Origin: Pelomonas parva
Lineage (GTDB): Bacteria; Pseudomonadota; Gammaproteobacteria; Burkholderiales; Burkholderiaceae_C
NCBI RefSeq assembly: GCF_043555835.1
Contig: NZ_JBIGHV010000002.1
Location: 744,001 to 808,000, forward strand
Direction of reading: 5' to 3'
Length of the DNA: 64,000 nt
Positions within the stretch are counted from its first letter, which is position 1. The number at the start of each line of letters is the position of its first letter. The translations under genes were made by a program, and so were the position numbers. The notes under the pieces were generated by a model. That model worked only from the letters and a program-made list of their open reading frames with translations. It had not been told where the DNA came from and ran no database searches. This document shows, piece by piece, positions 6,913-15,306 of the stretch.

Positions 6913-7989
6913 GTGCGCAGATTGATCAATTCGCCGGTTGGTGCCGCTATTTATGATCGCCGGGTGGCGGTCAGAAGAACAGATCGGTTCGGGCGATATC
7001 TCGCTTTGCGGTTCACCTTGGCTGGCGTCTTGCTGGCCGGAGGGATGGCGGCGGCCCGCAGCGAGCCGGTTGCCCGGCCGCTGGGCGCCGGGGCGCCGGT
7101 GGTGCGGCTCTACATCCCCTTCAGCGCCGGTGGCGGTGCGGACGCGGCGGGGCGCAACTTGCTGAGGACTGTGTCCCGGCTCAACGGCCAGGCCGTCGAG
7201 ACGGTCTACCTGACGGCCGAATCCGGTGCCGCCGCTGGCCGGGCGGTGCACGCCGCACCGCCCGACGGGCGCACGCTGCTGCTGGCCCGTGTGGGCAGCA
7301 ATGCCATCCAGCCGGCGCTGTCGCCGCGCAGGGGGCTGCCCTTGTCCGAGTTCACCGTGCTGGCCGTGCTGGACCAGACACCGCTGATCTGCGTCGTTCG
7401 GGCGGGGTCGCCCATCCAGTCGATGCGCGAGCTGCAGGCGGCCCTCGCCGCGCAGCCGGGCAAGCTGCGCTACAGCACGGCCGGTGCCGGCACGCTGCAG
7501 AACCTGGCCGTGCGCTATCTGCTGTCGCTCAGCGGGCTGCCCGATGACGCTGCCCGCCCGGTGCATGTCGACCAGGGCCCGCGAGCGACGCAGGCGCTGC
7601 TGGACGGTGAGGCGGACTTCAGCTGCAACACGGCGCGCAGCGTGCTCAAGCAGTTGCAGGCCGGCACGCTGCGCGGCCTGATGACGACGGCGCAGGGCCG
7701 GCTCAAGGCGCTGCCACGGCTGCAGAACGCGGCCGAATTGGGCCTGCGGGACATGCAGAACCTGCAGGGTTGGTCGGCGCTGCTCGGACCGCCCGGCATG
7801 AGCCCGGCCGCCGTGGCGCAGTGGCGCGCGCTGCTGACGCAGGTGGCCGAAGACGCCGAGTGGCAGGCCGCCACCGAGGCCACCGGCGCCGCGCCGCGCA
7901 TCCGCGCGCTGCGCGACCCGGCCGCCTACCTGAGCCAGCAGCAGCAGTTCTACGAGCGCCTGGTGACCTTGCTGGGCGCCCCGCCATGA
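6913..7989 (+). CDS. Bug-family (TTT) periplasmic solute-binding protein
   Basis: Extracytoplasmic receptor of the tripartite tricarboxylate transporter (Bug, PF03401) family, which binds small carboxylates or similar solutes. It has a signal segment at about residues 30-48 (LALRFTLAGVLLAGGMAAARSE). Family features follow: LYIPFSAGGGADAAGRNLL near the start of the mature protein, then PDGRTLLLARVGSNAIQPAL and the middle stretch KLRYSTAGAGTLQNLAVRYL. The start is a GTG at 6913, and an in-frame start closer to the signal peptide is possible. No TctA/TctB membrane genes lie nearby. The stop overlaps the diguanylate cyclase start (ATGA, 7986-7989), so the two are translated together. Confidence 0.88.
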   Translation: MRRLINSPVGAAIYDRRVAVRRTDRFGRYLALRFTLAGVLLAGGMAAARSEPVARPLGAGAPVVRLYIPFSAGGGADAAGRNLLRTVSRLNGQAVETVYLTAESGAAAGRAVHAAPPDGRTLLLARVGSNAIQPALSPRRGLPLSEFTVLAVLDQTPLICVVRAGSPIQSMRELQAALAAQPGKLRYSTAGAGTLQNLAVRYLLSLSGLPDDAARPVHVDQGPRATQALLDGEADFSCNTARSVLKQLQAGTLRGLMTTAQGRLKALPRLQNAAELGLRDMQNLQGWSALLGPPGMSPAAVAQWRALLTQVAEDAEWQAATEATGAAPRIRALRDPAAYLSQQQQFYERLVTLLGAPP

Positions 7990-10034
7990 CGCGTCGCGGG
8001 CGCAGGCCGCTGTGGTCGGTGGTGATGGATGCCGTGCTGCTGGCGACGCTGCTGGCTGTGGGCCTGGCGGGCAGCGTCACCGCCTACCGATCGCTGGCGT
8101 CGCGCGCTGCGAGCCAGCAACGCGAGTTGCTGAACGCAATGGGCCAGAGCGTGGTGGGCGCCTTCGACCTGCAGTTGGTGCGCGCCATCGAGGCCTTGCA
8201 GGTCAGCGCGCAGATGCTGTCGGCCCAGGGCCCGCCCAGCCGTGAGCAGTTCCAGCGCCATGGCGCCGCGCTGCTGGGCGAGTCGTCGACGCTGACGTTG
8301 CTGGAGTGGCAGCCCGTGGTGCCGCAGGCGCAGCTCGCCGAGTTCGAGCGGCGGGCGGCGCGGGAGCTGCCGGGCTATCGCGTCGTCGAGCCGCAGGCGG
8401 GCCCGGCCGGTGACGGCTTCATCCCGGCGCAGCGGCGCGAGACGCATGTGCCGGTGCTGCACTCCTGGCCCGAGACCGGCGCGGCGCTGGGCGTGGACAT
8501 GGCCTTCGACCCGCGCCGCATGCGCTCCAAGTGGCTCGCCCGGGATGCCGGCTCGCCGGTGGCCTCGGAGACCTTCGGGCTGATCCGGCGCGGCCAGACC
8601 GGCCCGGCGGCCAGCGGCTTCGCGGTGTCGGCGCCGGTCTACCGCACGGTGCGGCCCATGGGCGTCGAGGCGCGGCGTGCGGCGTTGACGGGCTTCCTGG
8701 CCGGCGTCATCGAGGTGCCTGAGTTGATGCGCGAGGCGGCCCTGCGCGCCGACGCCAACGAGCTGGACCTGTTCGTGTTCGACCAGGACGAGCAGCATCG
8801 GCTGATCTATTCGTCGGCCGGCAGCGAGCCCTTCCGGGCCGACGCGCACGACACGACTCTGAGCGTCGATGTGGGCGGCCGGCCATGGCAACTGGTGCTC
8901 AGGCCCAGGGCCGGCTTTGTCGGCGCGGGCGCTGACGAGCTGCCGCTGGCTGCGCTGGCGGCGGGCGTGGCGGCAACGCTGCTGGTGGCGCTGGCCGTGG
9001 CGCGCAGCCTCGCCATCCGCCGCCGGCTGGAGCGCACCGAGGCCGTGCTGGCCGAGGACCGCAAGCACCTGACCAACGTGCTGGACGGCACCGGCGCCGG
9101 CACCTGGGACTGGCACTGCGACAGCGGCCGGCTCATCATCAACGAGCGCTGGGCCGAGATGCTGGGCCGCTCGCGCGAGGAGCTGGAGCCGGCCACAGGC
9201 GCGACCTGGCAGCGCCTGTGCCATGCGGTTGATCTCGTCGATGCCAACGCTGCGCTGCAGCGGCACCTCCAGGGCGAGGCGGACCGCTTCAGCGCCGAGT
9301 TCCGCATGCGCCATGCCGACGGGCATTGGGTGTGGGTCCAGAGCACCGGCCGCATCTTCGAGCGCGACGCCGACGGCCGCGCGCTGCGGCTGGCCGGCAC
9401 GCACATGGATATCTCGCGCCGCAAGGCCGACCAGCAGCGCCTGCAGGACGACGCGCGCGCGCTGGAGGCCGCCAACCGCCAACTGCGCGACCTGGCCATC
9501 CTGGATGCGCTGACCGGCGCTTTCAACCGGCGGCACTTCAGCGACGTCTGCCTGGCCGCGCTCGCCGGCGCTCAACGCGGCCAGTCCGTGGCGCTGTGCA
9601 TGCTCGACATTGACCATTTCAAGGCCTACAACGACCACCACGGCCACCAGGCCGGCGATGCCGTGCTGCAGGCCGTGGCGCAGACGCTGAAGGGCAGGCT
9701 CAAGCGCTCCACCGATGCGCTGTTCCGCCTCGGCGGCGAAGAGTTCGGCGTCATCTTCTCGGCCGCGTCCGCCCAGGCCGCGCAGGACTTTGTCGGCCAG
9801 CTCCGCACCGCGCTGCAGGCGCTGGCACTGCCGCACCCGCACAGCGCGGCGGGCATCGTCACGGCCAGCTTCGGCCTGGCCTGGTGGGCGGCGCCCACGC
9901 CCAAGCTGACGCCCGAGGCGATGTACGGGCTCGCCGACGAGGCCTTGTACGAGGCCAAGCGCAGTGGCCGCGACCGCATCGCCACGCGCTGTTTCGAGGC
10001 CGGCGAGGGCGAGGTGGCGCGCTCATCTTGCTGA
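7986..10034 (+). CDS. CHASE-PAS-GGDEF diguanylate cyclase
   Basis: Membrane-bound enzyme making cyclic di-GMP from two GTP. The order over 682 residues is: membrane helix (about 14-36), periplasmic CHASE-type sensor (about 45-300, with LLEWQPVV and FIPAQRRETHVPVLHSWP), second helix (about 318-340), PAS domain (about 355-480, ending GTHMDISRRKADQQ), and GGDEF domain (about 510-665). The active-site motif is GGEEF, and an RxxD inhibitory site (RSTD) sits five residues before it, so product inhibition is likely kept. The start ATG at 7986 overlaps the stop of the Bug binding protein, suggesting that the CHASE domain senses that protein or its ligand. This coupling is inference from gene order. 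Confidence 0.93.
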   Translation: MTRRGRRPLWSVVMDAVLLATLLAVGLAGSVTAYRSLASRAASQQRELLNAMGQSVVGAFDLQLVRAIEALQVSAQMLSAQGPPSREQFQRHGAALLGESSTLTLLEWQPVVPQAQLAEFERRAARELPGYRVVEPQAGPAGDGFIPAQRRETHVPVLHSWPETGAALGVDMAFDPRRMRSKWLARDAGSPVASETFGLIRRGQTGPAASGFAVSAPVYRTVRPMGVEARRAALTGFLAGVIEVPELMREAALRADANELDLFVFDQDEQHRLIYSSAGSEPFRADAHDTTLSVDVGGRPWQLVLRPRAGFVGAGADELPLAALAAGVAATLLVALAVARSLAIRRRLERTEAVLAEDRKHLTNVLDGTGAGTWDWHCDSGRLIINERWAEMLGRSREELEPATGATWQRLCHAVDLVDANAALQRHLQGEADRFSAEFRMRHADGHWVWVQSTGRIFERDADGRALRLAGTHMDISRRKADQQRLQDDARALEAANRQLRDLAILDALTGAFNRRHFSDVCLAALAGAQRGQSVALCMLDIDHFKAYNDHHGHQAGDAVLQAVAQTLKGRLKRSTDALFRLGGEEFGVIFSAASAQAAQDFVGQLRTALQALALPHPHSAAGIVTASFGLAWWAAPTPKLTPEAMYGLADEALYEAKRSGRDRIATRCFEAGEGEVARSSC

Positions 10035-10088
10035 GCGATCCGGCGCGGCGGCGGCGCAGGTTGGGCGCGCTTCCTACACTCCGGCGCC

Positions 10089-11048
10089 ATGCGACATCTC
10101 CTCTGTGCCCTGCTGGCCTGCGCCGCGACGACCGCCGCAGCTCAGGTCGCCAAGCCGATCTCATCGCGCTTCAACGCGGACCCGTCGCCGCATCACTTCA
10201 AGACGACCACAGGTGGCGGCTTCTACCTGTACGCGACGGACGACGCGTCCAACTCCGGCAAGTACTGGGATTCCACCAGCTGGCGGCTCTACACCTCGCC
10301 GGACCTGACAACCTGGGCGGATGCCGGCGTGCCGCTGGACGTCAGCGTCTTCAAGTGGGCAAGACCTGACGCCAAGGCCTGGGCGCCCGAGGCCGCTTAC
10401 CGCGCTGGCAAATACTTCTTCTACGCGCCGGTGGGCGGTGACCGCATCGGCGTGGCCCAGTCCAGCCGGCCGGACGGCGGCTTCGTCGATGCGCGCGCCG
10501 ACGCCCTCGTCGACAAGGCCCGTGATGCGAATGCCGGTGACGAGCCTATCGACCCGGCCGTGTTCGTCGACAAGGCCGGCCAGGCCTACCTCTACTTCGG
10601 CACCCGCGTGCCCAAGGTCGTCAAGCTGAAGGCCGACATGGTGAGCCTGGACGGGCCCATCCAGGACGTGCAGATCCAGGGGCTGGCCGAGCACAAGAAA
10701 ACCTACGGCGAGGCGCCCTTTCTGCACGAACGCGGCGGGCTCTACTACTTCACGTTCTCGACCGGCTGGCCGGGGCAGATCGTCTATGCCACCGGCTCCT
10801 CGCCGCTGGGGCCGTTCACGTACCGCGGCCTGGTGATCGACTACCTGAAGATCTCCACCAACCACCAGGCCATCCTGGAACATGAGGGCCGCAGCTTCAT
10901 CTTCTTCCACGACAAGCTGTTGCCGGGCGGCAGCAGCGAGCGCCGCTCCATCACCATCGCGCCACTGGAATACAGCGCCGACGGCAGCATCCGCCCGGTG
11001 GCGCTGGACCCGTCGCAGGTGGGCAAGCCGCCCAAGCCCAAACCGTAA
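10089..11048 (+). CDS. Glycoside hydrolase family 43 enzyme, secreted
   Basis: Inverting five-bladed beta-propeller glycosidase, usually an arabinofuranosidase, arabinanase or xylosidase. A signal peptide covers about residues 1-18 (cleavage near TAAA-Q). The three family carboxylates are visible: the base Asp31 (NADPSPHH), the pKa-setting Asp155 (PIDPAVF) and the acid Glu208 (YGEAPFL). At 319 residues it is a single-domain form without a binding module. It stands alone, 54 bases after the cyclase gene and converging on fdhD. Substrate cannot be read from the sequence. Confidence 0.9.
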   Translation: MRHLLCALLACAATTAAAQVAKPISSRFNADPSPHHFKTTTGGGFYLYATDDASNSGKYWDSTSWRLYTSPDLTTWADAGVPLDVSVFKWARPDAKAWAPEAAYRAGKYFFYAPVGGDRIGVAQSSRPDGGFVDARADALVDKARDANAGDEPIDPAVFVDKAGQAYLYFGTRVPKVVKLKADMVSLDGPIQDVQIQGLAEHKKTYGEAPFLHERGGLYYFTFSTGWPGQIVYATGSSPLGPFTYRGLVIDYLKISTNHQAILEHEGRSFIFFHDKLLPGGSSERRSITIAPLEYSADGSIRPVALDPSQVGKPPKPKP

Positions 11049-11055
11049 GCCGCCG

Positions 11056-11826
11056 CTACGCGTAGCGCGTGGCGCGGCCTTCGCGCACGAAGGCCCAGAG
11101 CTGTACGCCCAGGTCGCGCGCCGTCGCTATGGCCAGGCTGCTGGGCGCCGACATGCAGGCCAGCAGGCCAGCGCCGGCCATGGCCGTCTTGTGGACCAGC
11201 TCGAAGCTGGCGCGGCTGGACATCAGCACGAAGCCGCCGCGTGGGTCGGCGCCCTGGCGGGCGAGGGCGCCGGTCAGCTTGTCCAGCGCGTTGTGCCGGC
11301 CGATGTCCTCGCGCGCCAGCAGCAGCTCGCCGCTGCTTGAGCACCAGGCCGCGCCGTGCAGGCCGCCGCAGCGCGCGTTCAAGGGCTGGGCAGGGGGCAG
11401 GGCGGCCAGTGCGCGGTCCAGCGCGCCGGGCTGCAGCGCGGGTGCGGTGACGACGGCGGGCCGCCGACTGCCCAGCTCGGCCAGGCTCTCGACGCCGCAC
11501 AGGCCGCAGCCGGTGCGGCCGGCCAGCGTGCGGCGGCGGGACTTCAGGCGCTGCTCGCAAGCGGCCGTCACGGTCAGCGCCAGTTCGATCCCGTCGGCCT
11601 GCGGCAGGGCTTCGATATCGAGCAGCTCCTGCCGCGACGTGAACCAGCCCTCGCTGAGCCCGAAGCCGACGGCGAAGTCTTCCAGGTCGGACGGCGTGGC
11701 CAGCATGACGGCTTGCGAGATGCCGTTGACGGTCAGCGCCACGGGCACTTCGACGGCCACCTCTTCGTCCGCCGCAGCGCCGTGTGGGCGCAGGTGGAGC
11801 AGGGGCGGGAAGTGCATGCCCGCCAT
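11056..11826 (-). CDS. fdhD: Formate dehydrogenase accessory sulfurtransferase
   Basis: FdhD carries sulfur from a cysteine desulfurase to the molybdenum (bis-MGD) cofactor, which formate dehydrogenase needs for activity; cytosolic. Its redox-active cysteines lie in GCGLCGVESL. Family stretches VNGISQAVMLATPSDLEDFAVGF, LAREDIGRHNALDKL and VLMSSRASFELVHKTAMAG are all present. At 256 residues it is normal. The ATG at 11826 was taken, and one at 11817 is equally possible. It lies 23 bases behind the CheW-like gene on the same strand. No formate dehydrogenase genes are in the window. Confidence 0.95.
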   Translation of the reverse strand: MAGMHFPPLLHLRPHGAAADEEVAVEVPVALTVNGISQAVMLATPSDLEDFAVGFGLSEGWFTSRQELLDIEALPQADGIELALTVTAACEQRLKSRRRTLAGRTGCGLCGVESLAELGSRRPAVVTAPALQPGALDRALAALPPAQPLNARCGGLHGAAWCSSSGELLLAREDIGRHNALDKLTGALARQGADPRGGFVLMSSRASFELVHKTAMAGAGLLACMSAPSSLAIATARDLGVQLWAFVREGRATRYA

Positions 11827-11849
11827 GATAGGAGGCAGGTCAGGGGCAA

Positions 11850-14408
11850 TCAGGGCGCCATCAACGCGGGCTGGCTGGGGGCGACGATGCCGATGTGCGC
11901 CCACAGGTCTTCGGGCGGCAGCAGCGTCAGCATGCGGTGGCTGGCGCCTTCCGCCCCGCGCACCAGCCGTGCCCGCGTGCCGGGGCTGGGCAGGGCAAGT
12001 GCTGCGGGGATGGTGAACACGGGGCCCAACTCGTCCACGCGCACCGCCAGGCCCTGGCCGCGCTCGTTGCGGCAGATGATGACGGGGCCTTCCGCCGTGT
12101 CGGGCGCGCGGCCATGGAGGGCCAGGTTCAGGTCCAGCACCGGCAGCATGCGGCCCTCGTGCTGCAGCATGCCGACGATGGCACGCGGTGCGTTGGGAAT
12201 GGCGGTCAGGCGCGGCTGCTCGACGGCCTCGACGAGGTGGCCGGCAGGCAGGCCCAGCCACTGGCCGGCGACGCTGAAGGCGGCGATGTCCAGGCTCTCG
12301 GCGGCGGCCTTGGCGGGCGGCGGCGCAAAGCCCGTCTCGGCGGCGTCGGCCTGGGCTGACAGGCGCGGGCCCAGCGGCAGCAGCAGCACGGCGGCCACGT
12401 CCTCGGCCGACGCGGCCTGACCCTGGCGGTACTCGCGGTAGCCCTGGGACATGGCCAGGCCGGCGGCGTAGACCATGCCGTCGATTTCCAGCTCCGTGCG
12501 CCGCGTGCTGCCGGCGGCCAGGCCGGCCAGCGTGGCGGGCGGCACGGGTGCCGTCGTGCCGGCGGGCCAGCGTGCGTCGGTGCTGGCCACCACGCGGCCA
12601 TCGCGGGCGACGAACAGGCCGGCGGCCTGGGTGCCGCTTGCGTCACGCAGTGCGTCCGCCAGCATCGCGGCGAACTGCGGTGCGCCGTCGAAGACGATGG
12701 CGATGCCGCCAACGACCTGGCCCTCGTGCTGCAGCGAGGTTGCGTAGACGTAGGTGGGCCGGCTGGCGTCGTAGAGCGTGCTGGCTTCGTGGCGTGACAC
12801 GACGTGGCGTTCCGGGTCGCGCAGCGCCAGTGCGGCGTTGACCCAGCCGCCCTCCAGGCGCTGGCCGACCTGGCCGTTCTGGGCCGGGTCCGACACCGCG
12901 ACGACGCGGCCCTGCGTGTCGAACACCAGCAGCAGCGAATAGACGGTGTAGAGCCCGTTGATGTGTTGCAGCACCTGCCGGGCCTCGGCCGCTGCGGCCT
13001 GCGCCTGCGGTGTTCCCTGGGCGGCCAGCGCGCGCTGCAGGCGCACATCCAGCGCCCACCAGCGGCAGTCGTTGGCGCGCTCGTATAGGTTGCGGTCCAT
13101 GATGTCGATGGCCAGCCGGGCCTGGAACAGCGCGCCGTCGAACACGGCTTCGAGCGCATGGCTCTGCAACTGATCGATCGCCTGCTCGAACACCTGGCGC
13201 AGCTGACCGCCGGTGCGCTGCACCTCGTTGAGCAGCGTCGTCGCAAAGCCCGCGCCGGCCAGGTCGCCGGCAGCCTGTGCGTGGCTGCGCAGCTTGCCGT
13301 TCCACAGCGTGCGCGACAGGTTGCGCTGGATGCGGCGGGCCTCCAGCGGGATGCCCTGCAGCTCGGCGTCGAAGAGCTGGCGCGTGTCCAGCGTGGCGCC
13401 CAGGCGCTTCAGCTCGTCATTGGTGCCGTGGTCCTCGCCGGTTTCGAAGGCCCATTCCAGCGGCGTCAGCACGCAGGCCTGCCAGCCCGGCGGGCCCATG
13501 TAGCCCTCATAGCCGCTGGCAGCGGCGCTGGCGCAGAGGTAGTCGCGCCCGGCGAAGAACAGGCGCTCGCCGTTCAGCGGCAGCGTTGCGCCGACGGGCA
13601 GTTGCCAGGCGTCGGAGCTTTGCAGCACACGCTGTTGGGCGTCCAGCAGGCAGATCACCGAGCGCTCGTCGTGGCCGGACAGCAGCTGGCGGAACACGGC
13701 TGCCATCTCGTCCTCCAGCCGGAACGACAGGCACAGCAGGCCGATCACGTCGTTGCCGCCGGCCGGCGAGCGCAGCGCGCGGGCGTAGATCAGGCCTTGC
13801 CGGCCGCCCAGCAGCGTGCTGGCGCCGTGGCGCTCGAAGTAGGGCGGGTCGGAGGCGAGCGCCTCGGCGACCCAGGGCTCGTGGCAGGCGGCCTGCGAGC
13901 CGCTCTCGTCACGCCGCGCCAGCACCTCGCCGCGCGGCGACAGCACGACGATGTCGTCGTAGACCGAGTACTTGGCCGTGTAGGCCGCAAAGCGCGCCTG
14001 CAGCGCCGCGCGGCTGGCGGCGTGGTCGGGGTCGGCCGGGTCCAGCGCGGCATGGGCGCACAGCGGCCCGTCGACGGCCAGGAAGCCCACGTCGGCCGTG
14101 CGCTCGAACAGGTTGCGCACGAGGATGTCGATAGCCACGCGGGCCTTGCCGTCCATGCGCTGCAGCGCGTGGCTGCGCAGGCGCCGGGCCAGGCTGTCCA
14201 GCAGCGTGGTGGTGAGGTTCTGGAAGGCGGTGCGCGTGTGCGCGATGTCGGTGGCCGTGCCGCTCATCTGGCCCAGCAGGGCCAGGCTGTCCCACACGCC
14301 CTGCAGGCGCAGCAGCGCCTCGCGGTGCTCGTCCACCAGCGGCATGCGGCGCAGATAGGGCAGCACCTCGGCGCTGAACGGGAGACCCTTGTGCCAGACC
14401 TTGTTCAT
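11850..14408 (-). CDS. Soluble double sensor-domain protein with C-terminal CheW domain
   Basis: Chemotaxis-coupling type protein of 852 residues. Two Cache-like sensor blocks are repeated. Each has the segment A-I-D-I-(L/M)-x-R-N-L-(F/Y)-E-R (KARVAIDILVRNLFERTADV and LAIDIMDRNLYERANDC) followed by an L-Y-A/YATSL type sensor fold. They occupy about residues 60-330 and 400-660. A CheW-like domain covers about 710-840 (DIAAFSVAGQWLGLPAGHLV ... PVLDLNLALHG). No signal peptide, membrane helix or methyl-accepting coil is visible, so it should be cytoplasmic and could bridge ligand sensing to CheA. No che genes adjoin it, and fdhD follows on the same strand. Confidence 0.85.
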   Translation of the reverse strand: MNKVWHKGLPFSAEVLPYLRRMPLVDEHREALLRLQGVWDSLALLGQMSGTATDIAHTRTAFQNLTTTLLDSLARRLRSHALQRMDGKARVAIDILVRNLFERTADVGFLAVDGPLCAHAALDPADPDHAASRAALQARFAAYTAKYSVYDDIVVLSPRGEVLARRDESGSQAACHEPWVAEALASDPPYFERHGASTLLGGRQGLIYARALRSPAGGNDVIGLLCLSFRLEDEMAAVFRQLLSGHDERSVICLLDAQQRVLQSSDAWQLPVGATLPLNGERLFFAGRDYLCASAAASGYEGYMGPPGWQACVLTPLEWAFETGEDHGTNDELKRLGATLDTRQLFDAELQGIPLEARRIQRNLSRTLWNGKLRSHAQAAGDLAGAGFATTLLNEVQRTGGQLRQVFEQAIDQLQSHALEAVFDGALFQARLAIDIMDRNLYERANDCRWWALDVRLQRALAAQGTPQAQAAAAEARQVLQHINGLYTVYSLLLVFDTQGRVVAVSDPAQNGQVGQRLEGGWVNAALALRDPERHVVSRHEASTLYDASRPTYVYATSLQHEGQVVGGIAIVFDGAPQFAAMLADALRDASGTQAAGLFVARDGRVVASTDARWPAGTTAPVPPATLAGLAAGSTRRTELEIDGMVYAAGLAMSQGYREYRQGQAASAEDVAAVLLLPLGPRLSAQADAAETGFAPPPAKAAAESLDIAAFSVAGQWLGLPAGHLVEAVEQPRLTAIPNAPRAIVGMLQHEGRMLPVLDLNLALHGRAPDTAEGPVIICRNERGQGLAVRVDELGPVFTIPAALALPSPGTRARLVRGAEGASHRMLTLLPPEDLWAHIGIVAPSQPALMAP

Positions 14409-14573
14409 CGCGCGACACTCTTTGCTGTTCGGTTGGACCGGAAAGGCAGCATGCAGCAGCGCGATCCCGGCGTCACGAGGGAAAGCCGGCAGCGCCCGCG
14501 CAAGCCGTCACGGAAACGCCCATTGCATGGCGCTGCGCGATGATCGCGGCCCACCCGCATCGCTACCGCCGCC

Positions 14574-15191
14574 GTGTACCAGCCCAAGCACTTCGTCTGC
14601 ACCGATCTCGAATTCGCGCTGCGCTTGGCGGCCGAGCATCCGCTGGCCTTGCTCGTGGGGCCGGATGCCGGTGGCGACAGCTTCGGCAGCCACCTGCCGC
14701 TGGTGGCGGAATATGGCGCCGATGGCCTGGTGCTCGAAGGCCACATGGCGCGCGCCAACCCGCACTGGGGCTGGCTGTCGCAGCAGCAGCGCCTGCTGGC
14801 CGTCTTCAGCGGCCCGAGCGCCTACGTCAGCCCCAGCCACTACGACAGCCTGCAGAACGTGCCGACCTGGAACTACGCGGCCCTGCATGCTTACGGCGAG
14901 ATCGAGCTGATCGACGGCGCCGCCGACAAGGATGCGTTGCTCAAGCGGCTCATTGGGCGCTTCGAGCCCGACTACGCCGAGCAGTGGCGCGGCCTGCCCG
15001 AGGCCTACCAGCACAAGCTGCTGGGCGCCATCGTCGGCTTTCGCATCCGCGTGACGCGCTGGGAACTCAAGCTCAAGCTGAGCCAGAACCGGGCGGCGGT
15101 GGAGCGCGAGCGCATCCGCGAGGCGCTGGCGGCGTCGGAGCATGGCGACGCGCGCGACGTGGCGGCATGGATGGCCCGCCTGGCCTCATGA
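14574..15191 (+). CDS. PaiB-like FMN-binding protein
   Basis: Member of the PaiB family (PF04299), split-barrel flavin-binding proteins first described as negative regulators in Bacillus. Signature stretches are the N-terminal MYQPKHF, HPLALLVGPDAGGDSFGSHLPL, GHMARANPHW, and YVSPSHYDSLQNVPTWNYAALHAYG. It is 205 residues, usual for the family. The start codon is GTG (14574). It is divergent from the CheW-like gene across 165 bases in which no clear operator was seen. Whether it regulates genes or only binds flavin is unknown. Confidence 0.9.
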   Translation: MYQPKHFVCTDLEFALRLAAEHPLALLVGPDAGGDSFGSHLPLVAEYGADGLVLEGHMARANPHWGWLSQQQRLLAVFSGPSAYVSPSHYDSLQNVPTWNYAALHAYGEIELIDGAADKDALLKRLIGRFEPDYAEQWRGLPEAYQHKLLGAIVGFRIRVTRWELKLKLSQNRAAVERERIREALAASEHGDARDVAAWMARLAS

Positions 15192-15306
15192 GCAGTCACC
15201 AGGCTGGCAGGGGAATATTGCCCGCCAATCGCTCAGGCGTTTGATTCGGTTTCGCAGCGCCCGGGCGCTACCGTGCGGCCGCCTTCAGGCCTGACGACAA
15301 CACCCG

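Noticed and set aside
7770..7985. Upstream extension of the diguanylate cyclase inside the Bug gene
   Set aside because: The Arg/Ala-rich translation is the shifted frame of the Bug protein; the ATGA overlap at 7986 is the natural start.
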